A model generated the notes under the pieces. The model was not told the DNA's origin. It made no database searches and saw only the letters and a program-made list of their open reading frames with translations. A DNA stretch of 64,000 nucleotides, taken from positions 1-64,000 of the IMG/VR virus record IMGVR_UViG_3300042892_002029. The stretch is one strand, 5' to 3'. Every line of letters starts with the position of its first letter. The first letter of the stretch is position 1. Shown here one piece after another: positions 38,353 through 46,632 of the stretch. The DNA is from a virus. A program made the translations under genes and the position numbers.

Positions 38353-39417
38353 ATGGGAAATATAGGGATTTGGTCTTTATTAGGTATTATAGGTAGTATA
38401 TTAGTTTCAATATGGGCCATAATGCGATACATCGTATCAAAACATATGCGATTGGATGATAATTTAAGTAAGAATTTATTACCACATTTACAAAAAGCTA
38501 AATGGAAACTTGAGATTAATAATGAGATAAGTATTAATAAGAAATATCCAGCAACTTACTCTTCATTTGTGATAGTTAAAGGTGTATTCATGTATTTTAG
38601 CAGAAGTGAACGTTTATTAAGTGCTGGTTGGCAATCAAAAGAAACAATATCTGAATTATACTTTTTAAGGTGGCAACGGACTAAAGTTGAGAATTTAATT
38701 AAAGCGTGTGTTGATACTAAAGAGCATGTTAATGTTATGTTTTTAGCACCATGGGGTTCTGATAAACTAGGTGAATTATCAAAACTTGAAGAACCTAAGG
38801 TATATATCAATGATGACCAATATGAAGATATTGAAGCTGACATTGTAGAAATTTTAGAATCTGGTGTTGGTAAAACTAGTGCATTATTACATGGTTTACC
38901 TGGAACTGGTAAAACTAGGTTAATAAAATATTTCTCAGTAAAATATAACCTACCGATATATACAATATATTTAAATCCAGAATATAATAATTTAGATATA
39001 TTATTAATGTTTAGTGATATACCTAAAAGATGTATAGTATTATTTGAGGATTTTGATAACTATTTCAATAAACGTGAATGTGTAATCAAAAACAATGAAG
39101 TTAAATTCACATATGATGTTATATTAAGTGCATTAGATGGTGTTTATAATGAATATAACCAAGTAGTATTCTTTATGACCTGTAATGACATTGAGAAGAT
39201 TGATTCATCGATTAAAGAACGACCATCAAGAATGAAATATGTTAGAGAAATTACGGGACCAAACTTTGCTAAGCGATTAGAAATTTTGGATGGTAATTAT
39301 GAACTAGCTGAAATGACTGAAGGTATGACAACGGATAGAGTATTTTTTGCTAAATCTATTTCAGATAGATATGACAATGAAATTATAATTGATAAAATAA
39401 AAGAATTAACACATTAA
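38353..39417 (+). CDS. BCS1-like AAA+ ATPase with N-terminal membrane helix
   Basis: Residues 5-27 form a membrane helix (LLGIIGSILVSIWAIM). Residues ~65-135 match the pattern of a BCS1 N-terminal domain (FMYFSRSERLLSAGWQ). The AAA+ core follows with Walker A GLPGTGKT (181-188) and Walker B CIVLFEDFD (227-235), sensor-like FFMTCNDIEKID, and a RPSRMKY arginine segment. That order, membrane helix, BCS1 domain, AAA+, is that of mitochondrial Bcs1 and its bacterial relatives, which remodel or translocate folded proteins. It lies between gp47 and gp46, so it may remodel a membrane-linked complex. Function inferred. Confidence 0.75.
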   Translation: MGNIGIWSLLGIIGSILVSIWAIMRYIVSKHMRLDDNLSKNLLPHLQKAKWKLEINNEISINKKYPATYSSFVIVKGVFMYFSRSERLLSAGWQSKETISELYFLRWQRTKVENLIKACVDTKEHVNVMFLAPWGSDKLGELSKLEEPKVYINDDQYEDIEADIVEILESGVGKTSALLHGLPGTGKTRLIKYFSVKYNLPIYTIYLNPEYNNLDILLMFSDIPKRCIVLFEDFDNYFNKRECVIKNNEVKFTYDVILSALDGVYNEYNQVVFFMTCNDIEKIDSSIKERPSRMKYVREITGPNFAKRLEILDGNYELAEMTEGMTTDRVFFAKSISDRYDNEIIIDKIKELTH

Positions 39418-39420
39418 ATT

Positions 39421-39666
39421 ATGGGAATAACAATTAAAGAATTAAAATCATTTTTAAATTCAATTCCAGAACATATGGATGAATTTGAAATGGTTAATGG
39501 TGAAGTGAGTGAATTAACAGAAACTGGGTATTATGCTAGGGTTGATAAACCAATAATTCATTTAGAGATTGATGAGGAAACTGGTGAGTTTTTATTACTG
39601 CATCAATCACAAGAAGAAGTGAATGAAATAATAAATTCAGCAAAAAATAACGATGGAAATTCCTAA
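39421..39666 (+). CDS. Small acidic hypothetical protein, 81 aa
   Basis: Starts three bases after the AAA+ gene and overlaps the next gene by 14 bases. It is acidic with sequences such as IKELKSFLNSIPEHMDEFEM and a repeated Glu pattern. The start, with a hydrophobic face followed by a P-x-x-M-D, resembles small phage proteins that often precede recombination genes; I do not know the function. Confidence 0.55.
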   Translation: MGITIKELKSFLNSIPEHMDEFEMVNGEVSELTETGYYARVDKPIIHLEIDEETGEFLLLHQSQEEVNEIINSAKNNDGNS

Positions 39667-40066
39667 AAAAGTTAAAGAAGAAATTTGGGATTATTGTCGT
39701 TTGAATGACATACCCAATATTGATGACTTCATATTAAAAATGGTATCTCAAGGGTTTACTGTTGAAAAGTATGGAGCAGCACCAACAGCCAAAGAACGAA
39801 TAGTTGAAAAGATTGTTGAAAAAATAATTGAGGTAAAAGTGGATAAAATTGTTGAAAAGATAGTTGAAGTACCAGTTGAAAAAGAAGTATATATTACTGA
39901 TAATACTGAAATAAAGACTTTAGCTGACCAAATCACTAAATTGGAAACTGACCGTGATTATTATAAAAAAGAAATGGAAGATTTTCAATTGAAATTGAAT
40001 AATGCATTGCAACAATTAGAAATTGAGCAAAGTAAGAATAAAAAGAAAGATATTTATGGTGAGTAA
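39653..40066 (+). CDS. Coiled-coil protein with VEKI(V/I)E repeats, 137 aa
   Basis: The middle (about residues 45-85) is a run of 5- to 7-residue repeats of the form V/I-E-K-I-V/I-E, followed by a predicted coiled coil (TKLETDRDYYKKEMEDFQLK). The repeats form a beta or heptad-like element used for oligomerisation. The start is within the upstream gene's last 14 bases and its end overlaps the gp46-like start by 11 bases, so all three are coupled. No enzyme motif is present. Confidence 0.6.
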   Translation: MEIPKKVKEEIWDYCRLNDIPNIDDFILKMVSQGFTVEKYGAAPTAKERIVEKIVEKIIEVKVDKIVEKIVEVPVEKEVYITDNTEIKTLADQITKLETDRDYYKKEMEDFQLKLNNALQQLEIEQSKNKKKDIYGE

Positions 40067-42422
40067 TGTTAAAGAGGTTGTAAATATACCTAAGAATGCA
40101 AGAATAAAGGTATATTGGGATGACACCCCAGAGAATTATAGTAGAGAAGCTAAGAATAGGGTTCAAAGGTATTTTGCTAAAAAATATGGTATTGATAAAA
40201 ATAATATCCAGGTTGAGTATAGACCAGTTAGAATTGGTAAGAATGGTAAGTTAATACAAATCGATGGTGCATCAATTGATAACATCATGGATACTGCTTA
40301 TCAAAGAGAATTATTCAAGGAATGGTTAAGTAGAAATAACAAAACTGTTAGTATTGAAAGATTATATGCTTTAGATGATAAAGTTAATGGTGAATTAAAT
40401 AGTGACAATGATGAAGTATCATACAAACGATGGAATCTAAAATGGGTTACATTAAATAACTTCTTATCATTTGGTAATGATAATTTTTTCCCTATGAATC
40501 ACTTTAGAGGGTTAACAGTTGTCAACTCAATTCCAGAAAATCAAGGTGGTAAAACAACATTAACTGTTGATTCAATCAAATATTTATTATTTGGTAAAAC
40601 AACAAAGACTGATAGGAATGAGGAGGTTTTTAACTTACATAGTGATGACAATGAACTAGTTGTTAGAGGTATGATAGAGATTGAAGGTGATGAGGAAATA
40701 ATCATCGAAAGAAACATGAAAAGGTCTAAAAATAAATCAGGTGGATGGACTATAAAGAATACACTAAATTATTATAAAATACTACCTGACGGTGAAGAAG
40801 AAGTATTAAATGATGAGGATGCAACTAAAACTACCAAAAAGATTAGAGATACTATTGGTACTGAAAAGGATTTTGAATTAGTTGTATTAGCAACTGCTAG
40901 AAATTTGGATGATTTAATTGATTTCACATCTGGAGAAAGTGGTAAGTTATTAACTAGATTCATTGGGCTTGATATTATTGAAACAAAAGAAGAAATAGCT
41001 AGAAACATGTATAATACGTTTTCTAAAACTATGAAATCAAACTTACATGATATTGTAACCTTATCTGATGAGATTCAAACGCATACTGAGAATATAGTTA
41101 AACTAAAAGAAATTGAGATTGATTTAAATCTTAAATTAGATACTGAAAAGAAATCAATTACTAATTTGACAAATGAAAAGTTAGATTTAGTTTCCAGTAA
41201 GATTAAAATTGATGTTGAGATATTAACCTTAAACCCATCAAAACTACAAGAAGGTATCGATGCAATAATTACGAGTGGTATTAAATACAAAGCTGAAATT
41301 GATACTATAGTTGAAAGGATAAAAGAAATTGGACCATTAGTATTTGATGAAGATAGACATTTTGAGATTACTAATGAAGTTAATACATTAAACACATCTG
41401 TTGCCGTTAAATCTGCCGAAGTTGAAAGATTAAATCAAGTTGTTGAAGATTTGATTGCTGGTGGTATATGTAAAGCTTGTAATAGAAAATTAGATGATGT
41501 TGATAATTCAAATCATATATTAGAACACGAAACGATAGCTAAAACTATTGAAACTGAAATTGATAAGATTAACAAAAAATTAAAAAAGTTGAATGATGAG
41601 TTAACTAAGTTAAATACTGTTAAAAAATTGGTTGATGAAGTTAATAAATTGGAATTAAGTAAGGATAAGTTTGAAGTTGAGATAACATCATTGAAGAATG
41701 ATTTAAAATCTAAAAAAGTTGACTTAAAAAAATATAATGATAATTTAAGTGCTATTGACACTAATAAAAATATTGACACTTTAATATCATCAGTTGATAC
41801 TAAATTGAATGTTTGTGACCACCAAAAAACTGAAATAAATAACAAGATACAAAGAGTATTATTAGATATTGAATCAAATGGTACTGATATTGTAAACAAA
41901 GATAAACTAATTGTCCAAATCAAGAAAGAAAAGGAAATTGAAATGATTTACAAATTGTATATTGATATGATTGGTAAGAAAGGTATTAGCAAATTAGTTT
42001 TAAGGTCAGTTTTACCGATTATCAATTCAGAACTACAAAGATTATTAGACGATGTAACTGATTTTGAAGTTGAAATTTCTATTGACGATAAAAATGAAGT
42101 TAGATATTTATTAATAAAAGATGATATAGAAAAACAATTAAAAGCTGGTAGTGGTTTTGAAAGAACTGCATCTAGTTTGGCTTTGAGATGTGTATTAGGT
42201 AAAATGTCTAAATTATCCATGCCAAATTTTATAACATTTGATGAAGTACTTGGTAGAGTTGCACCAAATAACGTTGAGAAGATGAAATTGTTATTTGATA
42301 AAGTTAAAGATATGTATGATAATATATTCTTTATAACTCAAAATGAGGTTGTTAAGGATTGGGCTGATAACATAGTGACCGTCATCAAAGAAAATAATAT
42401 ATCAAAAATTAAAATAAGTTAG
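40056..42422 (+). CDS. SbcC/Rad50-like ATPase, T4 gp46-like, with N-terminal extension
   Basis: The frame is open from 40023, but ATG 40056 (MVSNVKEVVNIP) fits the 11-base overlap with the upstream gene. A ~125-residue N-terminal extension with no counterpart in T4 gp46 comes first. Then FLSFGND and a Walker A-like ENQGGKTTL (about residue 160-169) open the ABC ATPase. Long coiled coils flank a zinc-hook CxxC (GGICKACNRKL, near residue 470). The signature-like GSGFERTASSLALR and Walker B-like NFITFDEVLG end it. The gp46/gp47 pair resects DNA ends. At 788 aa it exceeds T4 gp46 (560 aa). Confidence 0.85.
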   Translation: MVSNVKEVVNIPKNARIKVYWDDTPENYSREAKNRVQRYFAKKYGIDKNNIQVEYRPVRIGKNGKLIQIDGASIDNIMDTAYQRELFKEWLSRNNKTVSIERLYALDDKVNGELNSDNDEVSYKRWNLKWVTLNNFLSFGNDNFFPMNHFRGLTVVNSIPENQGGKTTLTVDSIKYLLFGKTTKTDRNEEVFNLHSDDNELVVRGMIEIEGDEEIIIERNMKRSKNKSGGWTIKNTLNYYKILPDGEEEVLNDEDATKTTKKIRDTIGTEKDFELVVLATARNLDDLIDFTSGESGKLLTRFIGLDIIETKEEIARNMYNTFSKTMKSNLHDIVTLSDEIQTHTENIVKLKEIEIDLNLKLDTEKKSITNLTNEKLDLVSSKIKIDVEILTLNPSKLQEGIDAIITSGIKYKAEIDTIVERIKEIGPLVFDEDRHFEITNEVNTLNTSVAVKSAEVERLNQVVEDLIAGGICKACNRKLDDVDNSNHILEHETIAKTIETEIDKINKKLKKLNDELTKLNTVKKLVDEVNKLELSKDKFEVEITSLKNDLKSKKVDLKKYNDNLSAIDTNKNIDTLISSVDTKLNVCDHQKTEINNKIQRVLLDIESNGTDIVNKDKLIVQIKKEKEIEMIYKLYIDMIGKKGISKLVLRSVLPIINSELQRLLDDVTDFEVEISIDDKNEVRYLLIKDDIEKQLKAGSGFERTASSLALRCVLGKMSKLSMPNFITFDEVLGRVAPNNVEKMKLLFDKVKDMYDNIFFITQNEVVKDWADNIVTVIKENNISKIKIS

Positions 42423-42433
42423 GTTATATTCAC

Positions 42434-42441
42434 TTTTTTTT
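42434..42441 (+). promoter_or_regulatory. Class 1 promoter box
   Basis: TATATTTG followed by an A-rich ~27-base leader to ATG 42469. The -33 position is not a clear TTG. Confidence 0.6.
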
Positions 42442-42468
42442 ATTATATTTGCATTATAAATAATAGAT

Positions 42469-43050
42469 ATGACGATTAATTTTAAACATTATTGCGCAGT
42501 ATTCTTCAATCCAACTGATGGTTTAAATGAAGAAGTAAGTAAAATTTGTGAAGAAGCACCTAGAACGATGAAGGGTAAGGGTATTTCTATATATACCTTT
42601 ACCAGCATTGTTGAAGCACCCGTATTGACTGAGTATTTTAAATCTTATGATAGGAATTTTTTATTATTCGATTTAAAGGAAGAAAACTCTGGTTTTAATT
42701 TTATTGATAAAGTGAAAGAGAATGACTTATTTGGATTTTTAAAATCAAATGAATCTAATAAAGATTTCGAAAAACTATCAAACACGTTAATGGATGATAT
42801 TCTAAAAGATATTCATGGTACTAAAGAATCAACCCCAGATGTTGATATATCTAGTATAATTTCGAATACAACAACTAAAGGATTTGAAATTTATCAACAC
42901 CCAGAATTAGAAGAATATTCTCTTAGCATCGATGACGATATGAGTAAGAAGGATATTAATGAAATGGTGAATAAAATTATCGATAAAGGTGTTGAAAACC
43001 TTACTGATTTAGATAAAAAAATGTTAGATAAATTATCGAATTTACGATAA
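42469..43050 (+). CDS. Acidic hypothetical protein, 193 aa
   Basis: Not recognised. The N-terminal ~80 residues look like a folded alpha/beta domain (FKHYCAVFFNPTDGL...NFLLFDLKEENSGFNF). The C-terminal half is acidic and helix-rich, ending in a small helix-turn segment (LTDLDKKMLDKLSNL). It is a single-gene unit after a class 1 box and before the sigma gene, so it might be expressed early or in the middle of infection. Confidence 0.55.
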   Translation: MTINFKHYCAVFFNPTDGLNEEVSKICEEAPRTMKGKGISIYTFTSIVEAPVLTEYFKSYDRNFLLFDLKEENSGFNFIDKVKENDLFGFLKSNESNKDFEKLSNTLMDDILKDIHGTKESTPDVDISSIISNTTTKGFEIYQHPELEEYSLSIDDDMSKKDINEMVNKIIDKGVENLTDLDKKMLDKLSNLR

Positions 43051-43078
43051 ATTTGTTTACTTTTACAAAAAAAATCGT

Positions 43079-43088
43079 TATATTTATA
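43079..43088 (+). promoter_or_regulatory. Class 2 motif upstream of the sigma-factor gene
   Basis: TATATTTATA sits 40 bases before the sigma ATG. If class 2 promoters are read by this sigma, the gene is autoregulated. Confidence 0.5.
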
Positions 43089-43127
43089 TGTCGTTAGACA
43101 GATAACAATTAAGATTATTAATTATGA

Positions 43128-43970
43128 ATGAGCAAACATTATATTAATTTAAGTGGAAATGATACAGTAACTAAATACTTCAAAGAAGTAAGAAAATCAA
43201 AAGTTATAACACCAGAACAAGAAGTTGAACTGGCAAAAAAAATAAAAGAAGGTGATACGAAAGCAATCGATGAATTAGTATTCGCCAATTTAAAATTTGT
43301 GATATCAATCGCAAAAGACTATCAAGGTCAGGGTCTACCATTAAGTGACCTAATAAATGAAGGGAATTACGGCTTAATTAAAGCTGCAAATAGATTTGAC
43401 CACACTAGAGGATTTAGATTTATATCTTATGGTGTATGGTGGATTAGACAATCTATAATACAAAGTTTAAATGATAATGCGAGAATTATTAGACTCCCGT
43501 CTAATGTTATCAATAAACTAGCTTCATTAAAAAAAGAAATCGAAAAGTTTAAGTTTGAAAATGAGAGAGAACCAGTATATGGTGATATCTTATTTGAAGA
43601 TACTGATTCTGAAACATTTGTAGAAATGGACTTACCAACTTGTAAATCATTAAATGAAACTGTAACTGAAGATGGTTCAGAATTATATGAGTTAATTGAA
43701 AACCCAGGAAATATTGTTGAAGATAACTTTTACGAAGTTGATGAAGTTGTTAAATTTGAACTTGAGAAAACTTTATCAATACTATCAGCAAGAGAACGAG
43801 TAATTATCGATTGTTATTATGGTTTAAATAGTGATTACGAACCTATGACATTAGAAGCTATTGGTGAGAAGTTTAAATTAACAAAAGAAAGAATTAGACA
43901 AATTAAAGAAAGAGCAATAAGAAAACTTAGATTTAACTCAAGTGACTTACATGATATCTTAAACAAATAA
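43128..43970 (+). CDS. Phage sigma factor, RpoD-like (short Bacteroidota type)
   Basis: Region 1.2/2.1 to 2.4 is clear: LVFANLKFVISIAKDYQGQGL, then DLINEGNYGLIKAANRFD (residues 74-91) and RFISYGVWWIRQSIIQ (98-112). Region 3 follows, and region 4.2 is EAIGEKFKLTKERIRQIKERAIRKLR (about 241-266, shown here as read in two parts). The 280-aa length and lack of a long region 1.1 match Bacteroidota RpoD. The helix that reads the -10 box (QSLNDNAR, 112-119) differs from the usual host sequence I recall (QALAEQSR), which could change promoter choice. The ATG at 43128 is chosen; an overlapping ATG at 43124 is out of frame. Confidence 0.9.
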   Translation: MSKHYINLSGNDTVTKYFKEVRKSKVITPEQEVELAKKIKEGDTKAIDELVFANLKFVISIAKDYQGQGLPLSDLINEGNYGLIKAANRFDHTRGFRFISYGVWWIRQSIIQSLNDNARIIRLPSNVINKLASLKKEIEKFKFENEREPVYGDILFEDTDSETFVEMDLPTCKSLNETVTEDGSELYELIENPGNIVEDNFYEVDEVVKFELEKTLSILSARERVIIDCYYGLNSDYEPMTLEAIGEKFKLTKERIRQIKERAIRKLRFNSSDLHDILNK

Positions 43971-43974
43971 CCGA

Positions 43975-43983
43975 ATATTTATT
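43975..43983 (+). promoter_or_regulatory. Class 2 motif before the membrane-protein gene
   Basis: ATATTTATT lies three bases before ATG 43987, right after the sigma stop. It is a slightly degenerate copy. Confidence 0.4.
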
Positions 43984-43986
43984 AAT

Positions 43987-45123
43987 ATGAAGAAAGTATT
44001 ATTATATTTCATTTTATTAATGGCTGTTATATTAGCAGCCACAGTAGCTTACGTATCAATAAGTGGGTTACTAACAGTATTCAGTGGTGCTGGATTTTTA
44101 GGACTATTATTCTTTTCAGCGATTGAGATATCTAAAATAATTGCAACATCAGCAATACACACCTACGGTAAAAAAATAGGTTGGGTATACAATGGTTTGT
44201 TATCATTAGGTATTATAATCGCAATGATTATAACATCTATGGGTGTTTATGGGTTCTTAAGTTCAGGGTACCAAAAGAATTCAGCAAAATCAGATGGTGT
44301 TGATAGGGAAATTACACTAATCGATACCAAAATTAAATTAAAAGAACAATCTAGGGAATCAATCAATTCACAATTAGTTCAAACGCAAAAAAGTGTTTCT
44401 CAGTTAAGAACCGCATTGGGTAATAATACTCAGTCTAGAGTTGATAGAAGTGGAAACGTTATAACAAGCTCATCAACTGGTAATAGAAAAGCATTTGAAG
44501 CTCAATTAAAGATTGCTACTGATACTGAGATTAGATTAACTAATGATTTAAATTCAGCTGATTCAGTTATTAACGTTTTATCTGAATCAAAGGTTGAACT
44601 TGAAACCAATGCTGCAATGTCTAGTGAATTAGGACCATTAAAATACTTAGCTGATGTTACTGGTTCATCAATGGATAACGTAATGAAATGGTTTATACTA
44701 TTATTAATCGTTATCGGTGACCCAATGGCAATTCTAATGATTATCATATTTAATAAAATTATTAATGGTAAAGATGATGCTGTAAGTGATGTTGTAAATG
44801 ATGCTGTAAATGAGGGAGTAACTGAGGGAGCAAGTGGGGGAGTAAATGAAGAAGAATTTGAAATGCTAGACGAACTATTAGCAATCCAATCTATGTCACC
44901 ACCAGATGGTACAGCTATTTTATCGGCTATGGATATAGTTGAAGAACCTAAACCACAAGAAAGAACAATAACGGTTGAAGATTTACCAGAAAGAAACAAC
45001 CGAGGGTTTAGTGTTAATATTCCAGATAGAAAACCAAATAATAGTGTTGAAAGAATAGGTTCTAATAAAGAAGTTAGGGAAAATGAACCAGGTAAAGTTT
45101 TCTTTAAAAAGAAACATTTATGA
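43987..45123 (+). CDS. Four-helix membrane protein with coiled coil, 378 aa
   Basis: Hydrophobic helices lie near residues 4-28, 33-52, 66-92, and 233-255 (MKWFILLLIVIGDPMAILMIIIF). Between the third and fourth is a long, probably coiled-coil, loop (about 105-205), and the C-terminal ~110 residues are acidic, with a short repeat of VND/NEG-type units (about 265-285). The next gene overlaps it by 4 bases (ATGA). Its location in front of a lysis-like cluster could mean a holin- or inner-membrane lysis regulator, but no family is recognised. Confidence 0.6.
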   Translation: MKKVLLYFILLMAVILAATVAYVSISGLLTVFSGAGFLGLLFFSAIEISKIIATSAIHTYGKKIGWVYNGLLSLGIIIAMIITSMGVYGFLSSGYQKNSAKSDGVDREITLIDTKIKLKEQSRESINSQLVQTQKSVSQLRTALGNNTQSRVDRSGNVITSSSTGNRKAFEAQLKIATDTEIRLTNDLNSADSVINVLSESKVELETNAAMSSELGPLKYLADVTGSSMDNVMKWFILLLIVIGDPMAILMIIIFNKIINGKDDAVSDVVNDAVNEGVTEGASGGVNEEEFEMLDELLAIQSMSPPDGTAILSAMDIVEEPKPQERTITVEDLPERNNRGFSVNIPDRKPNNSVERIGSNKEVRENEPGKVFFKKKHL

Positions 45124-45728
45124 TTGACAAGGAAACATATAAGCTACAAGAAAGTCACTATTTAAATGTGGAAACAACTAAAAAAAGAATTGTCATAGGC
45201 AATTCTTTTTCTATTGATATGAATCATTATAATGGTTGGTTAAATAGGTATAATGGTAAATATAAAAAAACATCGATGTATACTATTACTATAGATGGTA
45301 AAATATATGAACACTTCAACCCAAAATACAGTTCAGAAATAATTGATAAAAAAGATTTTGATGAATCAACTATTACAATATTATTAGAAAACGAAGGTTG
45401 GTTGATTAAAGATTTAAATGATGAAAATCGATACATTACCTATGTTGGTAATATTTATAATAGAATTGACGAGGTTTTTGTTAAAAAATGGAGACATAAT
45501 AAATATTGGTCACCATATAGCCAAAAACAACTAGATTCCACAGTTTATTTAATTAATAAATTGTGTAATGATTTTGAAATACCTAAAAACGTAATACACC
45601 ATAACACTAAAATAAGTAATGGGTATTCATATGAGGGTATTTTATATAAGAGTAATTTAAATACCTACTTTACAGATGTTAACCCATCTTGGGATTTTGC
45701 TGGTATTAAAGAACAAATAGAAAATTAG
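45120..45728 (+). CDS. N-acetylmuramoyl-L-alanine amidase-like protein, possibly degenerate
   Basis: The outline is that of an Amidase_2/T7-lysozyme fold: a beta strand RIVIGNSFSIDMNHYNGWLNRYNG, then MYTITIDGKIYEHFNPKYSSEI, ITILLENEGWL, YSQKQLDSTVYLINKLCNDFEIP, VIHHNTK, and the C-terminal TDVNPSWDF, which parallels the D-P-G-x-x-F/W end. The usual zinc His pair after the first strand (I-(V/L)-H-H-T) is replaced by I-V-I-G-N-S. So either the enzyme is inactive or zinc is held differently. The gene overlaps the membrane protein and precedes a spanin-like pair, so it may be the phage endolysin or a relic. Confidence 0.6.
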   Translation: MIDKETYKLQESHYLNVETTKKRIVIGNSFSIDMNHYNGWLNRYNGKYKKTSMYTITIDGKIYEHFNPKYSSEIIDKKDFDESTITILLENEGWLIKDLNDENRYITYVGNIYNRIDEVFVKKWRHNKYWSPYSQKQLDSTVYLINKLCNDFEIPKNVIHHNTKISNGYSYEGILYKSNLNTYFTDVNPSWDFAGIKEQIEN

Positions 45729-45734
45729 ATAGAA

Positions 45735-46256
45735 ATGATAAATGAACACGACATGACTAAATCAATGATTGACACAATGAGGTCAGTTAAATTAGTTAGA
45801 GAATCTGTTGAACCAAATCAAGCAGAGCAATCTATGGGTATGAATAACGAGCAAGCACCACAAGAAATCATTATCCTTAAAAATGGTGAAGAACAAAATG
45901 TTGAGGGTAGTATTTCTGGATTTTGGAAAGCTGATAAAGAATCGTTTATGCAAACTGTATCATCCGATGTTAGATTTACTAGCTTTTCAATTACACCAAA
46001 ATCTGGCGCAAACGAAGGTGATGTTAAAATGACTGGAATTTTAGATGCTTACGATATTGGGTTCTCAATGAATAAAAATGCTAGTTTAGGGTTAGTTATT
46101 ACTACAGCACCAGAAGGTGCTCAAAGTTCTGACATTAAATTAGATGAAAATGTAATGAAAACATTAAGTGCTTTGTATAAGTACTACCAAAACTGGTATA
46201 AAGACTGGTCAACTAAGTTGAACACTGAAAATTTTACAAACGTTAGAAATGCTTAA
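45735..46256 (+). CDS. Hypothetical protein, 173 aa (probable structural)
   Basis: Starts MINEHDMTKSMIDTMRSVK six bases after the amidase-like gene. Residues ~30-60 are Gln/Glu-rich, then a beta-rich globular part, ending in a helix with aromatic residues (YKYYQNWYKDW). Its end overlaps the next gene by 8 bases. Not recognised; a virion or lysis role is possible from its position. Confidence 0.55.
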   Translation: MINEHDMTKSMIDTMRSVKLVRESVEPNQAEQSMGMNNEQAPQEIIILKNGEEQNVEGSISGFWKADKESFMQTVSSDVRFTSFSITPKSGANEGDVKMTGILDAYDIGFSMNKNASLGLVITTAPEGAQSSDIKLDENVMKTLSALYKYYQNWYKDWSTKLNTENFTNVRNA

Positions 46257-46632
46257 AACTTTAGATGCAAAATCAATCATCATTATAATATTAGCATCTT
46301 TATTGGTTATATTTACAATATTCCAACCGAATAAAAAAATAGAAACTTATAAAGCTGAAATTAAAGGGTTACATGAAAAAAATGTGAAACTAATACACAC
46401 TAATGATAGTTTAAAAGCTGTAAATAGTGAGATTGATAAAGAATTAGAAAAAATATATGGTATAATTAGAATAACTGAAAAATTGATTGTACAATATGAT
46501 AACAGAATAAATGATTTAAAAAATAAACAAAATGAAACATCTAATAGGGTTAATGTTCTTAATGCTGATGGCGTTGCCAGTGAATTCACAGATTACATTA
46601 AAAAAAGGTCAGGTAAAGGCGTTCGTAAATGA
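46249..46632 (+). CDS. Inner-membrane spanin-like protein (N-terminal TM plus coiled coil), 127 aa
   Basis: A short N-terminus is followed by a membrane helix (residues ~9-25, IIIIILASLLVIFTIF) and then a long heptad-like helical region to about residue 110, ending in a basic tail. This is the layout of an i-spanin such as Rz. The gene is partly embedded with the next one, in a different frame, by 101 bases (46532-46632), as in Rz/Rz1 pairs. Sequence similarity to Rz is not evident, so the call rests on architecture and the neighbouring amidase-like gene. Confidence 0.5.
   Translation: MLKTLDAKSIIIIILASLLVIFTIFQPNKKIETYKAEIKGLHEKNVKLIHTNDSLKAVNSEIDKELEKIYGIIRITEKLIVQYDNRINDLKNKQNETSNRVNVLNADGVASEFTDYIKKRSGKGVRK

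Noticed and set aside
41513-41923. Long minus-strand open frames inside gp46 and other genes
   Set aside because: They are rich in Ser, Phe, Leu and Ile, lie antisense to clear genes, lack promoters and reflect the AT-rich codon use of the real strand.
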